Assembly (NCBI GenBank): GCA_026075535.2
Contig: AP026538.1
Span: 11,904,001 to 11,968,000, forward strand
Source of the DNA: Tricholoma matsutake
Taxonomy: Eukaryota; Basidiomycota; Agaricomycetes; Agaricales; Tricholomataceae
DNA: 64,000 bases
Direction: 5' to 3'
Numbering within the stretch: the first letter of the stretch is position 1; every line of letters starts with the position of its first letter. Below are positions 13,428-25,201 of this stretch, one piece after another. A model generated the notes under the pieces. That model saw nothing but the letters and a program-made list of their open reading frames with translations, was not told where the DNA came from and made no database searches. The position numbers and the translations under genes are program-made.

Positions 13428-14210
13428 ACAAATGACACCCCTCGATAAGACTAACATTTGTCTGTTGCCACCATGCCATCTGCCACATCACCATTGTCAA
13501 TGGCTGCACAGCCTCCCATCAGCACCTTCAATATAGACAACCACCAACCCAACTTTGTCTCCTGCTTCAGAACCAGCAGCAGCAGCTCCTGAACAATGGT
13601 GCTGGTTTACAGGCTGACCTACATCTCCCCAATTGAGTCACCAGCCCCCTCTTTTGAACCCTGAGCTGCACAGCACAACTGCCACATTGCTGCCACCGCA
13701 TCTGTTGATGATGGCTTAACCTCCGCTCTGCTCCACTCTGGCAGCTGAAAAACAACAGAGCACACACCTAGTGTATATCAATACATTTGTTAGCATGTGC
13801 CAGATGTAGTAACTAGAATGTAGTAATGGAATAGAGCTAGAATTATTGAATAGACTTCGATATTCTGCAGTCTCGGTAAACTGAACAACCAACTACTTAC
13901 AAGAATTCCCATTGGCAATTGCCATTCTGCTGGGGTTGTATTGGTCCCTGTTTGTTTTTGTCTTCTTCTTTCCTATCACTCACAGTGAACTTACTGGTAG
14001 TTTTGTAGTTTTAGTTTATGGCCTCAGGTCTGCATAATTCTGGTGCTTCCTGGATGTTCAGAATACCTGATGGTTGAGTTGAGTACTACTGTAGGTTAAA
14101 AATTGTTCTGTCATCAAGGCCTGAAGTGGGTAATATGTAAAATCAATCAACAAGGATGCCGATTAACAGAGCTAACTGGGGAACTAAGACATTTACATCA
14201 TCTCCAGTAA
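13428..14210. other. Unannotated spacer
   Basis: Minus-strand open stretches (13264-13509, 13567-13767) show no domain and no conserved motif. I see nothing else here. Confidence 0.5.
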
Positions 14211-15380
14211 CTAACAAGCATAGCTGCCCAGATATGTCATCATCAATCCTGGGTGCCAAAAATAGTAGCCACAATATGACTTGGACAACAGTAGGTGAGT
14301 ATTTCTAAGACCTAAAGGAATTTTTGTTGTCCATTGCTCATTCCATTGTTCATCCAATTCCATCCTACTTAACTTTGTTCTAGCCTTCCCTTCTTGTTCA
14401 TCTTGGTAACCCATTTGTCTTTTCAGCAATGTGACAGGGGTTGGTAGGACTTGGCACAAAGTGCAAGTGGCTGTTGCTTTCTTGGAGTAGTTTAGCACAG
14501 TTTGTGTCATGAATGCAAGATTGCTTACATGTGTGTAGTTTCCATCTAAGAGGGTAAAAACTTGAAGAACTACCATCATTTTAAACATTCCACCCCTCAA
14601 AGATACCACTAGGAATGATAATTTTGCTTTGACAATGTCCCCAACCTGAAACCTTGTGGGGGAAGTGGGTATGTACCTGTTATAAAATTTGTAAATGTTT
14701 CTCAGGGCACTTGTTCCAGCACTTACTTATAACCACCTCCAAGGCAATTAACGGTTCATTCCCAATACCTAACTTTGTTGTCCTCGCCATGAAAATACTG
14801 ACCTTGTGCAAGTTCAGCCAGCTTTCCATCAGGATCCACTTCACAACCAAGTTCCAAGGCAGGATTGGTTGGAGCCTCTGTTCTAGCGGTGAAAAGCATG
14901 TTGGATGCACTTACAGAATGATAGTCTTCATAGTTGTCCAGAACCCAGGCTTGTAAATTGGCAGGTGGAACACACCAAGTAAAGACTGCGTAGATGCTGG
15001 ATACATTGTCTGCTGCCACCAGAAAGGATGGGATTTGTCATCCTGTCATTGATACAGACTGTTTGAGGAATCTAACCCAAGCTTTTCGCAGGCTGACATG
15101 TAGTTAGCATATGCATTCTGGGTATAACTTTAGGCATACCTTTCTTTTGCAAACAGGGGTAAGTCCTTTTGCCAGATAATACCCTGGACACTTAGGATTG
15201 CTTCTTCCAATGTTTCATCTTTGGCCTTTAATGCCAGGCGCGATCACTGAGGATTGGTTTCCTGAGGTCCTCTACAGTGCCATAATGAAACAACCAATCA
15301 GGATCCTCTAAGTGTTATATGTCAGGCTGGGGAATGCACTGGGGAATGCTGAACTGGTCTTTGTAAGTTCAGATAATTGG
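14211..15380 (-). pseudogene. Decayed member of a dispersed agaricomycete hypothetical-protein family
   Basis: Minus-strand pieces line up in the order I remember for a family found in many copies in mushroom genomes. They are DPDWLFHYGTVEDLRKPIL (about 15300), LEEAILSVQGIIWQKDLPLF (about 15210), NAYANYMSACEKLGL, SSIYAVFTWCVPPANLQAW (about 14990), ELAQGQYFHGEDNKVRYWE (about 14780), then RYIPTSPTRFQVGDIVKAKL (about 14650) and SLRGGMFKMMVVLQVFTLLDG. Stops and frame changes separate the pieces, some of which may be introns. No enzymatic motif is visible and the function is unknown. The family link rests on memory of its conserved order, not on a search. Confidence 0.5.
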
Positions 15381-16679
15381 GGGCCAGTGTGAGCATTGTC
15401 CGCTCTTGTTTGGGCAATAATCTCCAGAGCATCAGTTACAGGTACACATTCAATTTAGTGATAGGAATTAGCTCTGTTGATGCTCACCAGCAGCCTTGCT
15501 ATCATAGTGGATATTCATGATTTGGTGGTAGGAAAATATATTGCTGGTGCTCAGTGGTGGTGGGGGCAATTTTCTGGTTCTGCCCATGATTGTTGAATTT
15601 CAGCTTGTTAATCATTGCCCAAGTGGGTTACACCCACAAGCTAACAGTTTGTTACGTTGCAGGAGCACATTGGTGTGGCATAATAATCTGGATCTTCCCA
15701 TGATTGTTGTATTTTAGGTTGCTAATCTTCACATATTTGGGTTAGATCCACCAGCTAAAAGTTTCTTTGGGGGGTGGGAAGTAACTGTCTTGCAATAACA
15801 TCTGCAAGTGTAATTACCATCATACCAATAAGTTCTACTATTGTTCAGCCTTTCTGGTGTCCCCTGCCACTTGCAAACTAGTACCTGCTTGGATAGTAGG
15901 TCATACTTGTTGGAGTTATGTTGCTCATATTCATGAATATGGTCATGATATTTGTGTAATTTTCTCTGTCTTGCATGGGTTCAAGTTTCTGACTTAACAT
16001 GTAAGTACTGATTTCACTGTCAAAGTTTATCTGAATATCCCCATTCAGTTAAAATTCTTGACTAGACAGTGGGTAATGTCATGATGCCCCAGCCTTGTCT
16101 TTGGCAAGGACTCAAGGTCGGTGTGTTTTCAGACCATTAACCCTGCACAAAATGTATGTTTCTAATAAATATATGATATTGCAGTGTATATTGTGTCAGA
16201 CATTTCCTCAACAGCTGAACAGTCAACATGTCTGTTGTTAGTGGTTAGTCTGTGACATGTAAGTAAGTTAGCTACATTTTATTTGGTCTGTCCACTTCTC
16301 TTGGCTACACCCACCCTTCAGCAGAGTTTGTTGATACCAGAACACTGAGTCGGTTTTTGCTCCTTGACTTGGTTGTTCCCATTCCAATCCACTATAAAAG
16401 GTTTTTACAGCTTTTGTTCCCCACCGTCAAATCCTATCTCTTTACAACCATCTACATTTTACTATCACTTTGCATTTGCATTGCTGACCATCATTAGATC
16501 AGCACCTCCCTCACACAGTAATGGAGCATTGTTGTATGTCCTTTCTATTTGACCAATTCCCAGACAATTCATCTTTTTATGTATTGGCTGCAGAGACTAT
16601 AGAAATTCAATCCTAGCATAATCAGAGTTTAACTCAGTCTCTGTATAAGTGACTTTGGTAATACAAGTACTGTACCTAG
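15381..16679. other. Spacer with one old direct duplication
   Basis: The segments 15570-15650 and 15684-15768 are diverged direct copies, sharing CCCATGATTGTTG and a block ending in CAAGCTAA/CAGCTAA. A truncated extra piece of the Copia LTR lies at about 16612-16665. No gene recognised. Confidence 0.5.
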
Positions 16680-16950
16680 CGTAATCAGAGTTTAACTATA
16701 GGTACAGTAAGTAATAATTCATAATCAAGTAATAACAAATGTGCTCACCTCAGTCTCTGTATAAGTGACTGAGGTGAACAGTTGACTGTCTTCTCTATAT
16801 ATATGTGAGGCCAGCTACACAAAGAATGAAAGGAATAAATGGCACAAAGGGGCTTACAAAACGACACATCAAAGGGATAGGGTATAAATAGTACATGCAT
16901 CAAATGCATGATTGCATACGCTCACGGTGTGATAATGAGCATTCTCAACA
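16680..16950 (-). mobile_element. Copia LTR (3' LTR of the relic)
   Basis: On the minus strand it starts TGTTGAGAATGCTCATTATC at 16950, immediately after the RNase H remnant and its purine-rich leader, as expected for a 3' LTR. It is related to 11406-11718. A TATATATATG box lies at about 16797. Confidence 0.5.
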
Positions 16951-16972
16951 CTCCTCCTCACATGGAATCACA

Positions 16973-17388
16973 TTAGCAGAGACCCAAGAAGTTCCTCAGG
17001 TAGGTGAATTGTTTAACATCAAGAACCTTTGTGAAGATGTTGGCAACATTCTGACAGGTATGCACATAAGAGAGACATAAGTCGTTGGATTGGACGCATT
17101 CACAGAGGAAATGGTATTTGATATTGCTATGTTTGACACAGGAGTGGAGAAGGGGATCTTCAGACAGGGTCTTTGTCGCTGAATTGTCACAGTAAATAGT
17201 CGTCAAGTATAGGAGACATCCCACAAGTGATCGGTATGGGAGTTTAGTGAGCTGTAGATGGTCTTCAGAGGAAATGAGCTGAGGGTTAGGCCATCATAGT
17301 TTGGAACCAGGTTCCAGAGGCGTGGAGACTGGGTGTTTTTTTTTTTTTTGTAAGTCCAAAAAACATGCCCTAAAGTCATTAGCATCAT
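16973..17388 (-). pseudogene. Copia RNase H, internally deleted
   Basis: The C-terminal end of a Ty1/Copia polyprotein: TTIYCDNSATKTLSEDPLLH, VQSNDLCLSYVHTCQNVAN and IFTKVLDVKQFTYLRNFLGL match the RNase H end of these elements (YCDNSA, HTRDNVADIFTK-type motifs). Upstream, NYDGLTLSS and LNSHTDHLWD correspond to the region preceding RNase H, with the stretch between them deleted and the frame broken. Arginines of the family consensus appear as cysteine (VQSNDLC, VHTC), as CGC/CGT to TGC/TGT decay would give. Only this fragment and the adjoining LTR remain. Confidence 0.5.
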
Positions 17389-17427
17389 GTGACATGAAGG
17401 ATTGTGTCCCTACAGTAACATTACACA

Positions 17428-17793
17428 TTGCTGAGGTATGTTTGCAATTTCAATATTAAGTGCTTGGCTGGATATCAGTTATCAGAGCTGAAACAACAGT
17501 TCCATTTTGAAAAATACCAATACTGCTGGAAATGTGGTCTTCCACAGAATGAATTCATTCCTATCACTCATCCAGTTTTCAAGCCAGGTGTCAAGTTGGT
17601 TTGTCCCTTTGATGACTTGACACCTTTACTGATATGGTACATCATCAACACAGAGGATATCTGGGCAAAAGCCTGCTCTGTTTTCTCAGGGCTCAAAAGT
17701 AACATGTCTACAAGCCCCATTTATTTTACAATATATGAGAATTGGTTATTTGGTATTGGATTACATACAAGAAAGAATTTAATGGATAAGTAG
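17428..17793 (+). pseudogene. C-terminal zinc module of a RecQ-type helicase family, deletion copy
   Basis: The frame contains EKYQYCWKCGLPQNEFIPIT, HPVFKPGVKLVCPFDDLTPL and DIWAKACSVFSG. This is a Cys-x2-Cys ... His ... Cys arrangement like the C-terminal tail of RecQ-like P-loop helicase families expanded in mushrooms. Compared with 25202-26158 this copy lacks about 440 bp between CAGTTATC and AGCTGAA, which carries the first CxxC motif, and lacks the segment LDEITKWLTKEDK. The inverted copy at 34207-34572 has exactly the same deletions. No ATPase motifs remain, so it cannot act as a helicase. Confidence 0.5.
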
Positions 17794-17912
17794 AATTAAT
17801 AATGAGCTTCATATATTAACCCAAATACAGTGTTAATAGTTTCCTGTAATGACTGATATTATATCATGATCTGCAACTCCCACCCCCACAGTCACACATT
17901 TTCCTGCACAGA

Positions 17913-18116
17913 ATGGTGAAAACTGACATGGCCAATATACCTATTACTAGAAGACAGCACCTCAACAACTTATTAACATTACATAGACAAGCTAGAGAAA
18001 TTATTCATTCAAAGAATAATAATTACATAGATAGACTGGACAGGGCCAGCACCAACATACAGGGTGGGTGGGGTGAGAAACATGTAACCCAAGGACATAA
18101 CATGACAGACTGTTGA
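17913..18116 (+). CDS. 67-codon frame conserved in three copies
   Basis: Encodes a short basic peptide starting MVKTDMANIPITRRQHLNNL and rich in Arg/His/Asn. The identical peptide is encoded at 26353-26556 and, inverted, at 33884-34087. Identity reflects recent duplication and does not prove that it is translated. It may be an exon or a by-product of the repeat. No known domain. Confidence 0.5.
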   Translation: MVKTDMANIPITRRQHLNNLLTLHRQAREIIHSKNNNYIDRLDRASTNIQGGWGEKHVTQGHNMTDC

Positions 18117-18427
18117 ATAGTCCACTCCCCAAGCAATCAAAAATTGAGAAAGGTGTTAAGGCACAGCGGGGTCATACGAGGAAGAACCCTGGTAACATGG
18201 CCGAAGCAATGAAACCTCTATACCCGCCGAGGCAGTCCAACTGTGCCAAAATCCCATTCCCCAATCCTCAATGCAAGGTTCAGGAGCATCCAGTCATCTG
18301 CCATGAAGCATGAGGGCATTCATGGAAACCCAAGCCACACATCCCGTTTCCGGGGTGGGTTACCAATAAAATGATTTATTGCATGTAAAACATGTAGAGG
18401 TACACTAAATAAATGTATGAATGTCGG

Positions 18428-18600
18428 GAGGAACAACCAGAGAGAGGGGAACAACCAGAGAGGGGGGAGCAACTAGAGAGGGGAGAACAACCACAGAAGG
18501 GGGAACAACTAGAGAGGGGAGGACAACCACAGAGGGGGAACAACCAGAGAGGGGGAGCAACTAGAGAGGGGAACAGCTAGAGAGTGGGGAACGACCCAGA
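18428..18600 (+). repeat. GGGGAACAACNAGAGAG minisatellite, copy 1
   Basis: About nine imperfect tandem units of 17-20 bp. The same array occurs at 26868-27040 and in expanded, inverted form at 33033-33575. Confidence 0.5.
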
Positions 18601-18898
18601 CAACAAGATGGGGGGGGAAAGAAAGAAAGAGTGGGAAAAGATGGAAAGGATTGGATTGATATCAGTAAGGTATTCTAACTCAGCTTGACATGTGAATGAT
18701 TTGGATGAATGTTGATGGACATTTGATGGGCATTGCTAGGCAATGCCTGACAATTTCGGAACATGTTTGAACAAATTCATTCTTTCCCCCAACTTTCCCC
18801 CCTTCATCTGCTTTCTCGCACATCTCAAAATAATTCCTGTCCAGAGTTCTACACCTGTTCATGCAAGTTTGGCTGAGGCTCTTGGGCAAACTTTTGCT

Positions 18899-19735
18899 AT
18901 CAATGCCAGTATAAATAAAAAAGCAGGGTATAAAAACACAGTCCATGTAAGCCTTGGTGACTTTTCCTCTGTTTTATCTCTCACTTTATTTTTATTGACC
19001 CTACAGATTGCATCACCTCCTGTAATTCACAGGGAAAAAATGACACGTGTAAGCCATTTACTCTTTTCTCATGTTTCAATCCTCATTTTGATGGCTACTT
19101 ATCTGCTTTTCTGAAAAGATTGCACTCCCCCCTCCTCCATATAAAACTTGAGGTTTGGCTACCTTGCCAGAATTTGCTGTAAGTTGCTAAAACTAGTTAA
19201 TTTTGCCTTTTGGGTTTAAGGTTAATTTTTCATCAGACACAGAGAGAACCTGTAGTGGAGGAGGATGAAAGTAGTGATGAGGACCCTCTTATCAATAAGG
19301 TATGCATCTCATACATTTTTTTACAATGCCCAGAATTGATATAAATTTTATCTTTTTAGCAAGCACTGCAAAATATGGAGGATGCTTCTCAATCAAGAAA
19401 CCATAAGGACAACAGGCAGATCTGAAAACCGATCACTACAAAGGTTACTAAAGTAAGTACTAACTCAATTTTCCATTTTTACCTGGTAAATTATATATTC
19501 TAGCCTGCACCTCCCAAAATCTGTCGCCTAACCAAGTCCCATGCTCCTGAGGGAACCTCTGCTGGTGAAGGTCCTTTTGCAATGACACCATCCACATCCC
19601 ATGTAAGTGACCATGAAAATTTGTTTTATGGCCTTATCATTTTCATTATAGGTTCAGGCATCAGAGAACAAGATGATTTGGCATATGCAGCATGTAGGTT
19701 CTTTATTCTAATGCAGAAAAGTAATTAATGGTTTA
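18899..19735 (+). pseudogene. Unknown multi-exon gene, truncated copy
   Basis: 5' exons of the gene described at 27339-29487, with the same GT-AG boundaries. Differences show decay: the start-like ATG of the other copy is ATC here, the triplets TTT GGC AAG are missing at the end of one exon, and codon 19423-19425 is TGA where the sister copy has CGA (27872-27874). Homology stops at about 19735, just inside an intron. This copy cannot make the full protein. Confidence 0.5.
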
Positions 19736-19737
19736 AC

Positions 19738-19985
19738 TGAAGACTTCATTATAAGTTGTTATTGACTTCATTACAACCTTGTATTGAGTGTTACTACTAA
19801 CTTCATTACAAATTTTTATTGACTTGTTACTAACTTCATTACAAATTATTATGGACTTGTTAGTGACTTCTGTTATTGACCTCATTACAAACCTTGTATT
19901 GACTCATTACTAACTTCACTATGAATTGTTATTGACTTCATTAGAAACTTGCATTTACTTGTTGCTGACTTGTTATTTTAAAAGC
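19738..19985 (+). repeat. AT-rich imperfect tandem repeat
   Basis: Units built on TTATTGACTTCATTACAA recur about eight times with variable spacing. It starts exactly where the homology between the two direct segments ends, so it may mark a breakpoint. Confidence 0.5.
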
Positions 19986-20867
19986 CTGCCCTCAAGTCTT
20001 TTTGAATGAAACTTTTCAATCCCTTTATTCAATCCAAGTACATTTCAAAATCCATCTCTAAATCTTAGTCTAATTCTAAATTGAAATCTATATTAATACC
20101 TCTCTTAGTTTTCAGTTCTTCTAAATGGTTTTGGTTACTCACCTTTACTACAGAACTCCATTCAACACTTCCTTGTATACAATGTTTGCAATTCTGTTAT
20201 TCACATTGTTTTCATAGTACACCAGTTGGTTAAATGGCCAATTTTGACCACCAAAATAAATTCCAAATGATTGGGGAGCTTGCTCCCCTTTGTTATGCTA
20301 CCAATCCAAAATGCAGATGATTGGTAAGGGTTACTGGTTTTGTAGTTGTTTGGTTTTTGAAGCCCCTGTGCAAATAGCTGCAAGGCTGTGTGTGCATGGC
20401 TGCATGTGTACACAGGGCCTCAAGCATGTGCAGGTCTTGCCGACTGAGTTTTAATTTGAGCAAACATTAATGTGTGTCAACCATCAACACAATCTGTCAG
20501 AAGCATTGCGTGGCACATTCTTGGAGACTTTTGGCTACATTTGGGCTTGCTACTACTTCTGAGACTCCTCTGCATGGTTTGGCTATTGATGAGCTGAGAT
20601 TTAAACTATATAGTGCACTAAGAGGTTGTCAGCTGTGACTTTTTGTCCATTGGCATTTAGTGAAGTCCTGCTTAGTCCCAGTTTGCTGAGCCTTCAGGAC
20701 CTCTCTCACTCAATGGTGTCAGGAGCTTCCAGTACATTTACTGCCTCCCTTGACACTTCCACTGCCTAGCAGAAAAGGAGTGTGTCAGGAGTTGCTATAA
20801 GCTTTGGATTAATTCCCCTGAACAATGTCTTGCGGCGTGTTGAAATTTGTTGAATCTTTAGCAGAAT
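19986..20867. other. Spacer with a short shared repeat
   Basis: 20213-20271 matches 23149-23208 (AAATGGCCAATTTTGA and flanks). Otherwise I recognise nothing. Confidence 0.5.
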
Positions 20868-22457
20868 ATCAGGGGACACAGGTTCAACACCTGTCTTGGA
20901 CTCTTGGCTTGGACTTTGGCTCTGGCTCTTTCTGGACCAGTCTATTGCTAGTTGCAGTACAATTCCATAGTGCTTGCAAGAGCACAGCTAGGAATATGCC
21001 TGGATTATCTTCAGATCCACTTCTTGCTACTGCGAAGAAGGCTAGGACACTTGCAGCCAATCAAAGCGGCATGGTAAACAGCATGAAGTACCAATACCCA
21101 GTATGTGTGCTCACTGTTTCCTCTGATTGTTCAAATCAGTTCATACAATATCCTTAGGTCCCTCTCCCATTGCACCAAATGTCACACCAGATTTGGCTTA
21201 GAATTATCCTTCTCCAGTTTTTATGTTAAGCATGGAAATAATGTTATGAATAAAACTGATGAACATTTAGATTTCAACCATGCTCCACCTGCTGGAGAGG
21301 CTGGACCATCAAGGTTTCAGTTAACCCCAGCATCTCATCCACAGACACTATCACAAATCCTAAATGACATCCATATATCTGTTCCTCCCGCTCTGTCTTC
21401 CCCCCACCTGCCTACATCTCATCTGCCAGTACTCCAGTGTTTCCTTTTCCATGTACTGGAGGTGATGGTTGTTAGTATTTTGTGCAGTTCCAACATCCAA
21501 ATTCCTTACTGACTATATTCTTTGCAGCTGCATATTTTCCACCAAGAAGGTGAAGATCCTGAGCAGATCAAATTTCGAGATGCTCTGCTTCAACTTTGCA
21601 CATACTCAACATCTTCAGATGACTATGAGCTATTTCCCACCCAATTCTGGCCCAATCTTACACCAGAGGATCACACACAGTTCAATGAGGTCTTGCACCT
21701 TTTACCAACTCAACCTGCAGTGCATGAATGCTATACCCAACATCTAGGAGGAACTGGAAGGCCTGTGGTTCAATGTCAGGCTAAACATAACAGTCCTGCT
21801 GCCAAAAAGGCTTCAGATGAAGATGCTGATGGACTGGAGCCTATGATTCTACTGGCTGAGGGTGCATGTGTAATGATCACTTGTAATCTCTGGACTTCAA
21901 AAGGTACTGTGTCTGTTTGGTCCTCAAACTGGGTTCTAAATTCTATTTAGGACTTGTCAATGGATCTCAGGGTATTGTGAAAAAAATCTGGTATCAACCT
22001 CAAGATGATCGAAAGACCCACCAACTTCCTGCAGTGGTATTTGTGGAATGCCCAGGTTATTCAGGTATGTATGTTTCTCTCCACATCCAAACATTGTCTG
22101 ATAAATATACCAGGTCCTCAGACACCAGGCTGGCATGGGGTTGATCCATCATGGGTTCCTATCTCTCCAGTTGTTGCCCGATGGGAAGATCAGTCTGGAA
22201 ACCAGCTTTCTTGTGAACAGCTTCCACTGACTTTAGCATGGGCAATCACCATACACAAGAGTCAGGGCATCACATTAGAATGTGCTGTAATTGACCTTGG
22301 ACCAAAGGACTTTTCATCTGGGCTGTCATTTGTTGCAATTTCCCAGGTCAAAAAATTGAAGGGTCTAGCCTTTTGTGTCCCCTTTGGAATCCAACGCCTA
22401 CAGCATGGTGAAGAAACAGAGCCAATGAAGATGCTGAGAGAGGATAATACAAGGTGA
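20868..22457 (+). mobile_element. Helitron derivative 1 (internal deletion)
   Basis: The 5' block (AGGGGACACAGGTTCAACACC at about 20871) and the following 650 bp are near-identical to 30138-30790. The sequence then jumps, inside an exon just after TGCATAT at about 21535, to the end of a PIF1-type helicase. The replication-initiator domain and most of the helicase are deleted. A copy of the short TA-MITE follows directly at 22458. Exact Helitron ends (5' TC, 3' CTRR) could not be fixed. Confidence 0.5.
20996..22457 (+). pseudogene. Helitron protein: N-terminal exons fused to PIF1 helicase C-terminus
   Basis: The start exon reads MPGLSSDPLLATAKKARTLA with a GT-AG intron at about 21102-21158. 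A later exon has DEHLDFNHAPPAGEAGPSRF. From about 21525 comes EDPEQIKFRDALLQL, then DGLEPMILLAEGACVMIT, GLVNGSQGIVKKIWYQP, WVPISPVVARWEDQSG, LPLTLAWAITIHKSQGITLE and DFSSGLSFVAISQVKKLKGL, the C-terminal half of a PIF1/Helitron helicase (motif TIHKSQG). The family unwinds DNA during rolling-circle transposition. Motifs Ia to III and the HUH nuclease are absent, so it is non-functional. Introns and at least one frame break separate the blocks. Confidence 0.5.
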
Positions 22458-22611
22458 GAAGCATTAGGATTCACTTTAGATACACATGGGATGGATCTTG
22501 GGGAATATGTATTCAATGAATAAATATGTACTTTAATAAGCATTGAGTGAAAGACTGGGATAAAGCAAGCTCCCTATTCTGTAGGTGAGACACTCACATA
22601 CAAAATTGTTC
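22458..22611 (+). repeat. Short TA-MITE, copy 1 (left arm lost)
   Basis: Shares GAAGCATTAGGATTCA, TTTAATAAGCATTGAGTGAA and a right arm ending in CACATACAAAATTGTTC, followed by TA, with the intact element at 32644-32779. The left arm is absent and about 50 bp of extra internal sequence is present. Confidence 0.5.
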
Positions 22612-22849
22612 TATTTTATATAGATACTGAAAATATAGGTTTTATGAGTTTCTGCATGAATGAGGCTCTCAAAAATCAGGCTTTTCTGACAGTTAGTCTT
22701 GGAACATGTCCCAGTAGGTTAGAAAAATGGTTTGGTGATCTTTACCCTCTTACATAAGTTCTGAAGGAGCTGATCATGAGATTATGACAACTGGAAGTTG
22801 TATCTTGAGCACTACACATGCAAAATTCTTGATTTTCACTGTTCCCAAG

Positions 22850-23890
22850 TCCCTCAGGCCTATCAAAGTTGGGAACATAGGTATCTCAATTTGTAGTGGC
22901 CTCAAATGTGCATGTGATGGTTCTGAACCATCATGTGCATTAAGATGCATGTGACAGTTCTCAATAGATTTATTGTCGACAACATTACTTTTGATGTGAG
23001 ACAGACATCACATGTAGCCACTTTGGAAAACTTAGGGTTATGTATAGTGCTGTGCATTTAGTCACCACTACTTTTGTACAATGTCTTACATCAATAGTAA
23101 CATTGTTGACAATAAATTTATTCAATGCATGTGATGGTTCAAAACCATCATAGTACATCAGTTGGTCAAATGGCCAATTTTGATCATCCAAATAAATTCC
23201 AAATGATATTGAGTACTGACCTGGAACTTGAAGACAATTACAATTCAGCTCAGTGTGGTTACTTCACTATTACCTCCATAGTCTCCATCCCCATCCACCT
23301 GCTCTTTGACCTTAGTTACTGTGGAGCACTCACTGCATGCAACCCTCCTCCCTGCTCTTTCATACTCCTGCCTACTGTATCGCCCACCTTAGTAGTATGT
23401 GCCTGTAGATCCATCTCTCTCACCTCATCCCATCTGAAATCCCAGTCCTGTAGTAGAAGCAGAGGCACAACCCTTTGGGAAAGTGGTTGTAGGCAAAGAC
23501 TGATCCATCCAGTAAGTGCAGTGTTCTGCCCAACTCTGTCCGTGACCCACCCTTGGCCAGTAATGATTGAGCTCCAACATGCCTGTCCTATACCCGCCTT
23601 TATAGTTGTCAGGTCATGACCATTTGTGATAGCTTTGCTTAGTGTCATAGCTTAGTGTAACATATTATAACATAGGATATCATAGTGTAACCAAGCGTAG
23701 TTGTATCTTGATCTTTACATATCCAATATTCATAATTCCAACTGCTCTTGGGTCCCTCAGATTTACTAAGGTTTGAATCATAGGTATTTCCAATTCTGGT
23801 GGCTGGAGTCCAGTGCAATAGCCTGTACCATGCAGCCACCAACTGTGCACATGATGGTTCTGAACCATCACATGTGTTGTAAGTATTAGC
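22850..23890 (+). repeat. Diverged repeats carrying the palindrome GATGGTTCTGAACCATC
   Basis: The palindrome is perfect at 22916-22932 and 23853-23869, and imperfect at 23133-23149. The preceding ~60 bp (TCCCTCAG ... AACATAGGTATCTCAATTT against the version at about 23750-23800) are diverged copies. CATAGCTTAGTGTAACATA occurs twice near 23646 and 23892. Probably a foldback or MITE family; no TIR limits found. Confidence 0.5.
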
Positions 23891-25201
23891 ATCATAGCTT
23901 AGTGTAACATAGTTGGAAGGTTGCAGGTTAGGTATCCTCAATGAGTCGGAATGGTGAGACAAGAGTTACAAAGTGGGAATGTACTACCAATGGGCACTAT
24001 AAAACCTACTATATCTTTGTTGCATGGAAAAGTGGGAACAAAGGTATCTAATTAAAAGGTGAAAGATATATGTGAAAAGATGGAAAGGCTGAACCGGTGT
24101 TCTAATAGGGCTGCATTGGGCCTAGCCATTGTAACTGGTAAGTCTATGTTTGGAAAAGGTGATGTGTCGAGGAGTACAGTGACACATTATTGTCTTGGGG
24201 AGCTGTCATAGTATTTCATGTCCTACACCAGGACTGGGTCAAGTTATTCCAGGACCAGAAACAGTCCAGCATGTGTGTGGCTGGTATGTACATGTCCCAG
24301 TGCCAGAAAGAGTTGAGCGAGCCTGGGTTGAGAAGAGCTGATGATGAGTAGTATAGCAGAGATTGTGACTTATCATTGCTGAAATCTCATGGAATCTTTC
24401 AGAATGGAAGTTTAGAGAGGGCTCATTTTGCCTAGTGAGCCATGCAGGCCTTGATGGCCTTCCACTGGACAAACAAACAATAGATAGATACTGGAAGGCA
24501 CTCATTGTAGAAATCCAGAGCTGAGGAGCAAAGGAAACCCCCCCTCTAATGGAGTAAGCAGTGAAAATGTCTAGAAGATACTGGATCACCTCATATTATT
24601 TCAGGAACACTATTTAAAAGTGCAATGGTTTTACTCTAAAGATGACATTAAGCAGGTCGGCCCTAAGGGTATCAACATATTAGATAGGTAATATATCATG
24701 GAATTCAGCTCATGAGAGTCTACTGATATGGGTTCAGGCACTTAAAAATGGAGCTCAACAAGATCTTTATGCCTCAAACCATGAATCTATAATCAGCTCT
24801 GAAGGGATTGCAGGTGGGCTAGTTCTTTACCCCATAACAATTTGGACTGAAATACCTTTATAGCCTACCTACACAAGTGTGAAATTATAATACTCAACAA
24901 TATACATCTTGACCACCCCCCAATTGTCACATATTTCTCCTGATATGAGTTGTCAGATATAAAATCTCTCTGGCTTATAATTGACATTACTTGGAAGATT
25001 TTTCTGGAACCACAAGGATCAGTGTCTTCAAGTATGTTGTTTCTGTAAAAAGTTGGACTACTTACATTCACTGAATGGTATGAAAGGGGTCATCCAGACA
25101 TTGCAGTCTAGAGACATGCATGGCACTGTGGAACCCTGATATAAAAGAGCATAGATTTTGTTGGGAATGCAAAAGTTGGTTCCACACCACATGTCTCCCT
25201 A
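23891..25201. other. Unassigned stretch
   Basis: Contains short open pieces on both strands (for example 24239-24589 minus) without a recognisable domain. It may hold upstream exons of the RecQ-type gene that follows, but I see no P-loop or helicase box. Confidence 0.5.

Larger units (their letters stand above)
17355..19735 (+). repeat. Composite segment, copy 1 (direct)
   Basis: Nearly identical to 25290-28155; the shared 67-codon frame is offset by 8440 bp. It contains, in order, a RecQ-type C-terminal fragment, that frame, a GGGGAACAACNAGAGAG minisatellite and the first exons of an unknown gene. The minisatellite copy number is the same in both, so the duplication is recent. It ends inside the donor region of an exon at about 19735. 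Confidence 0.5.
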
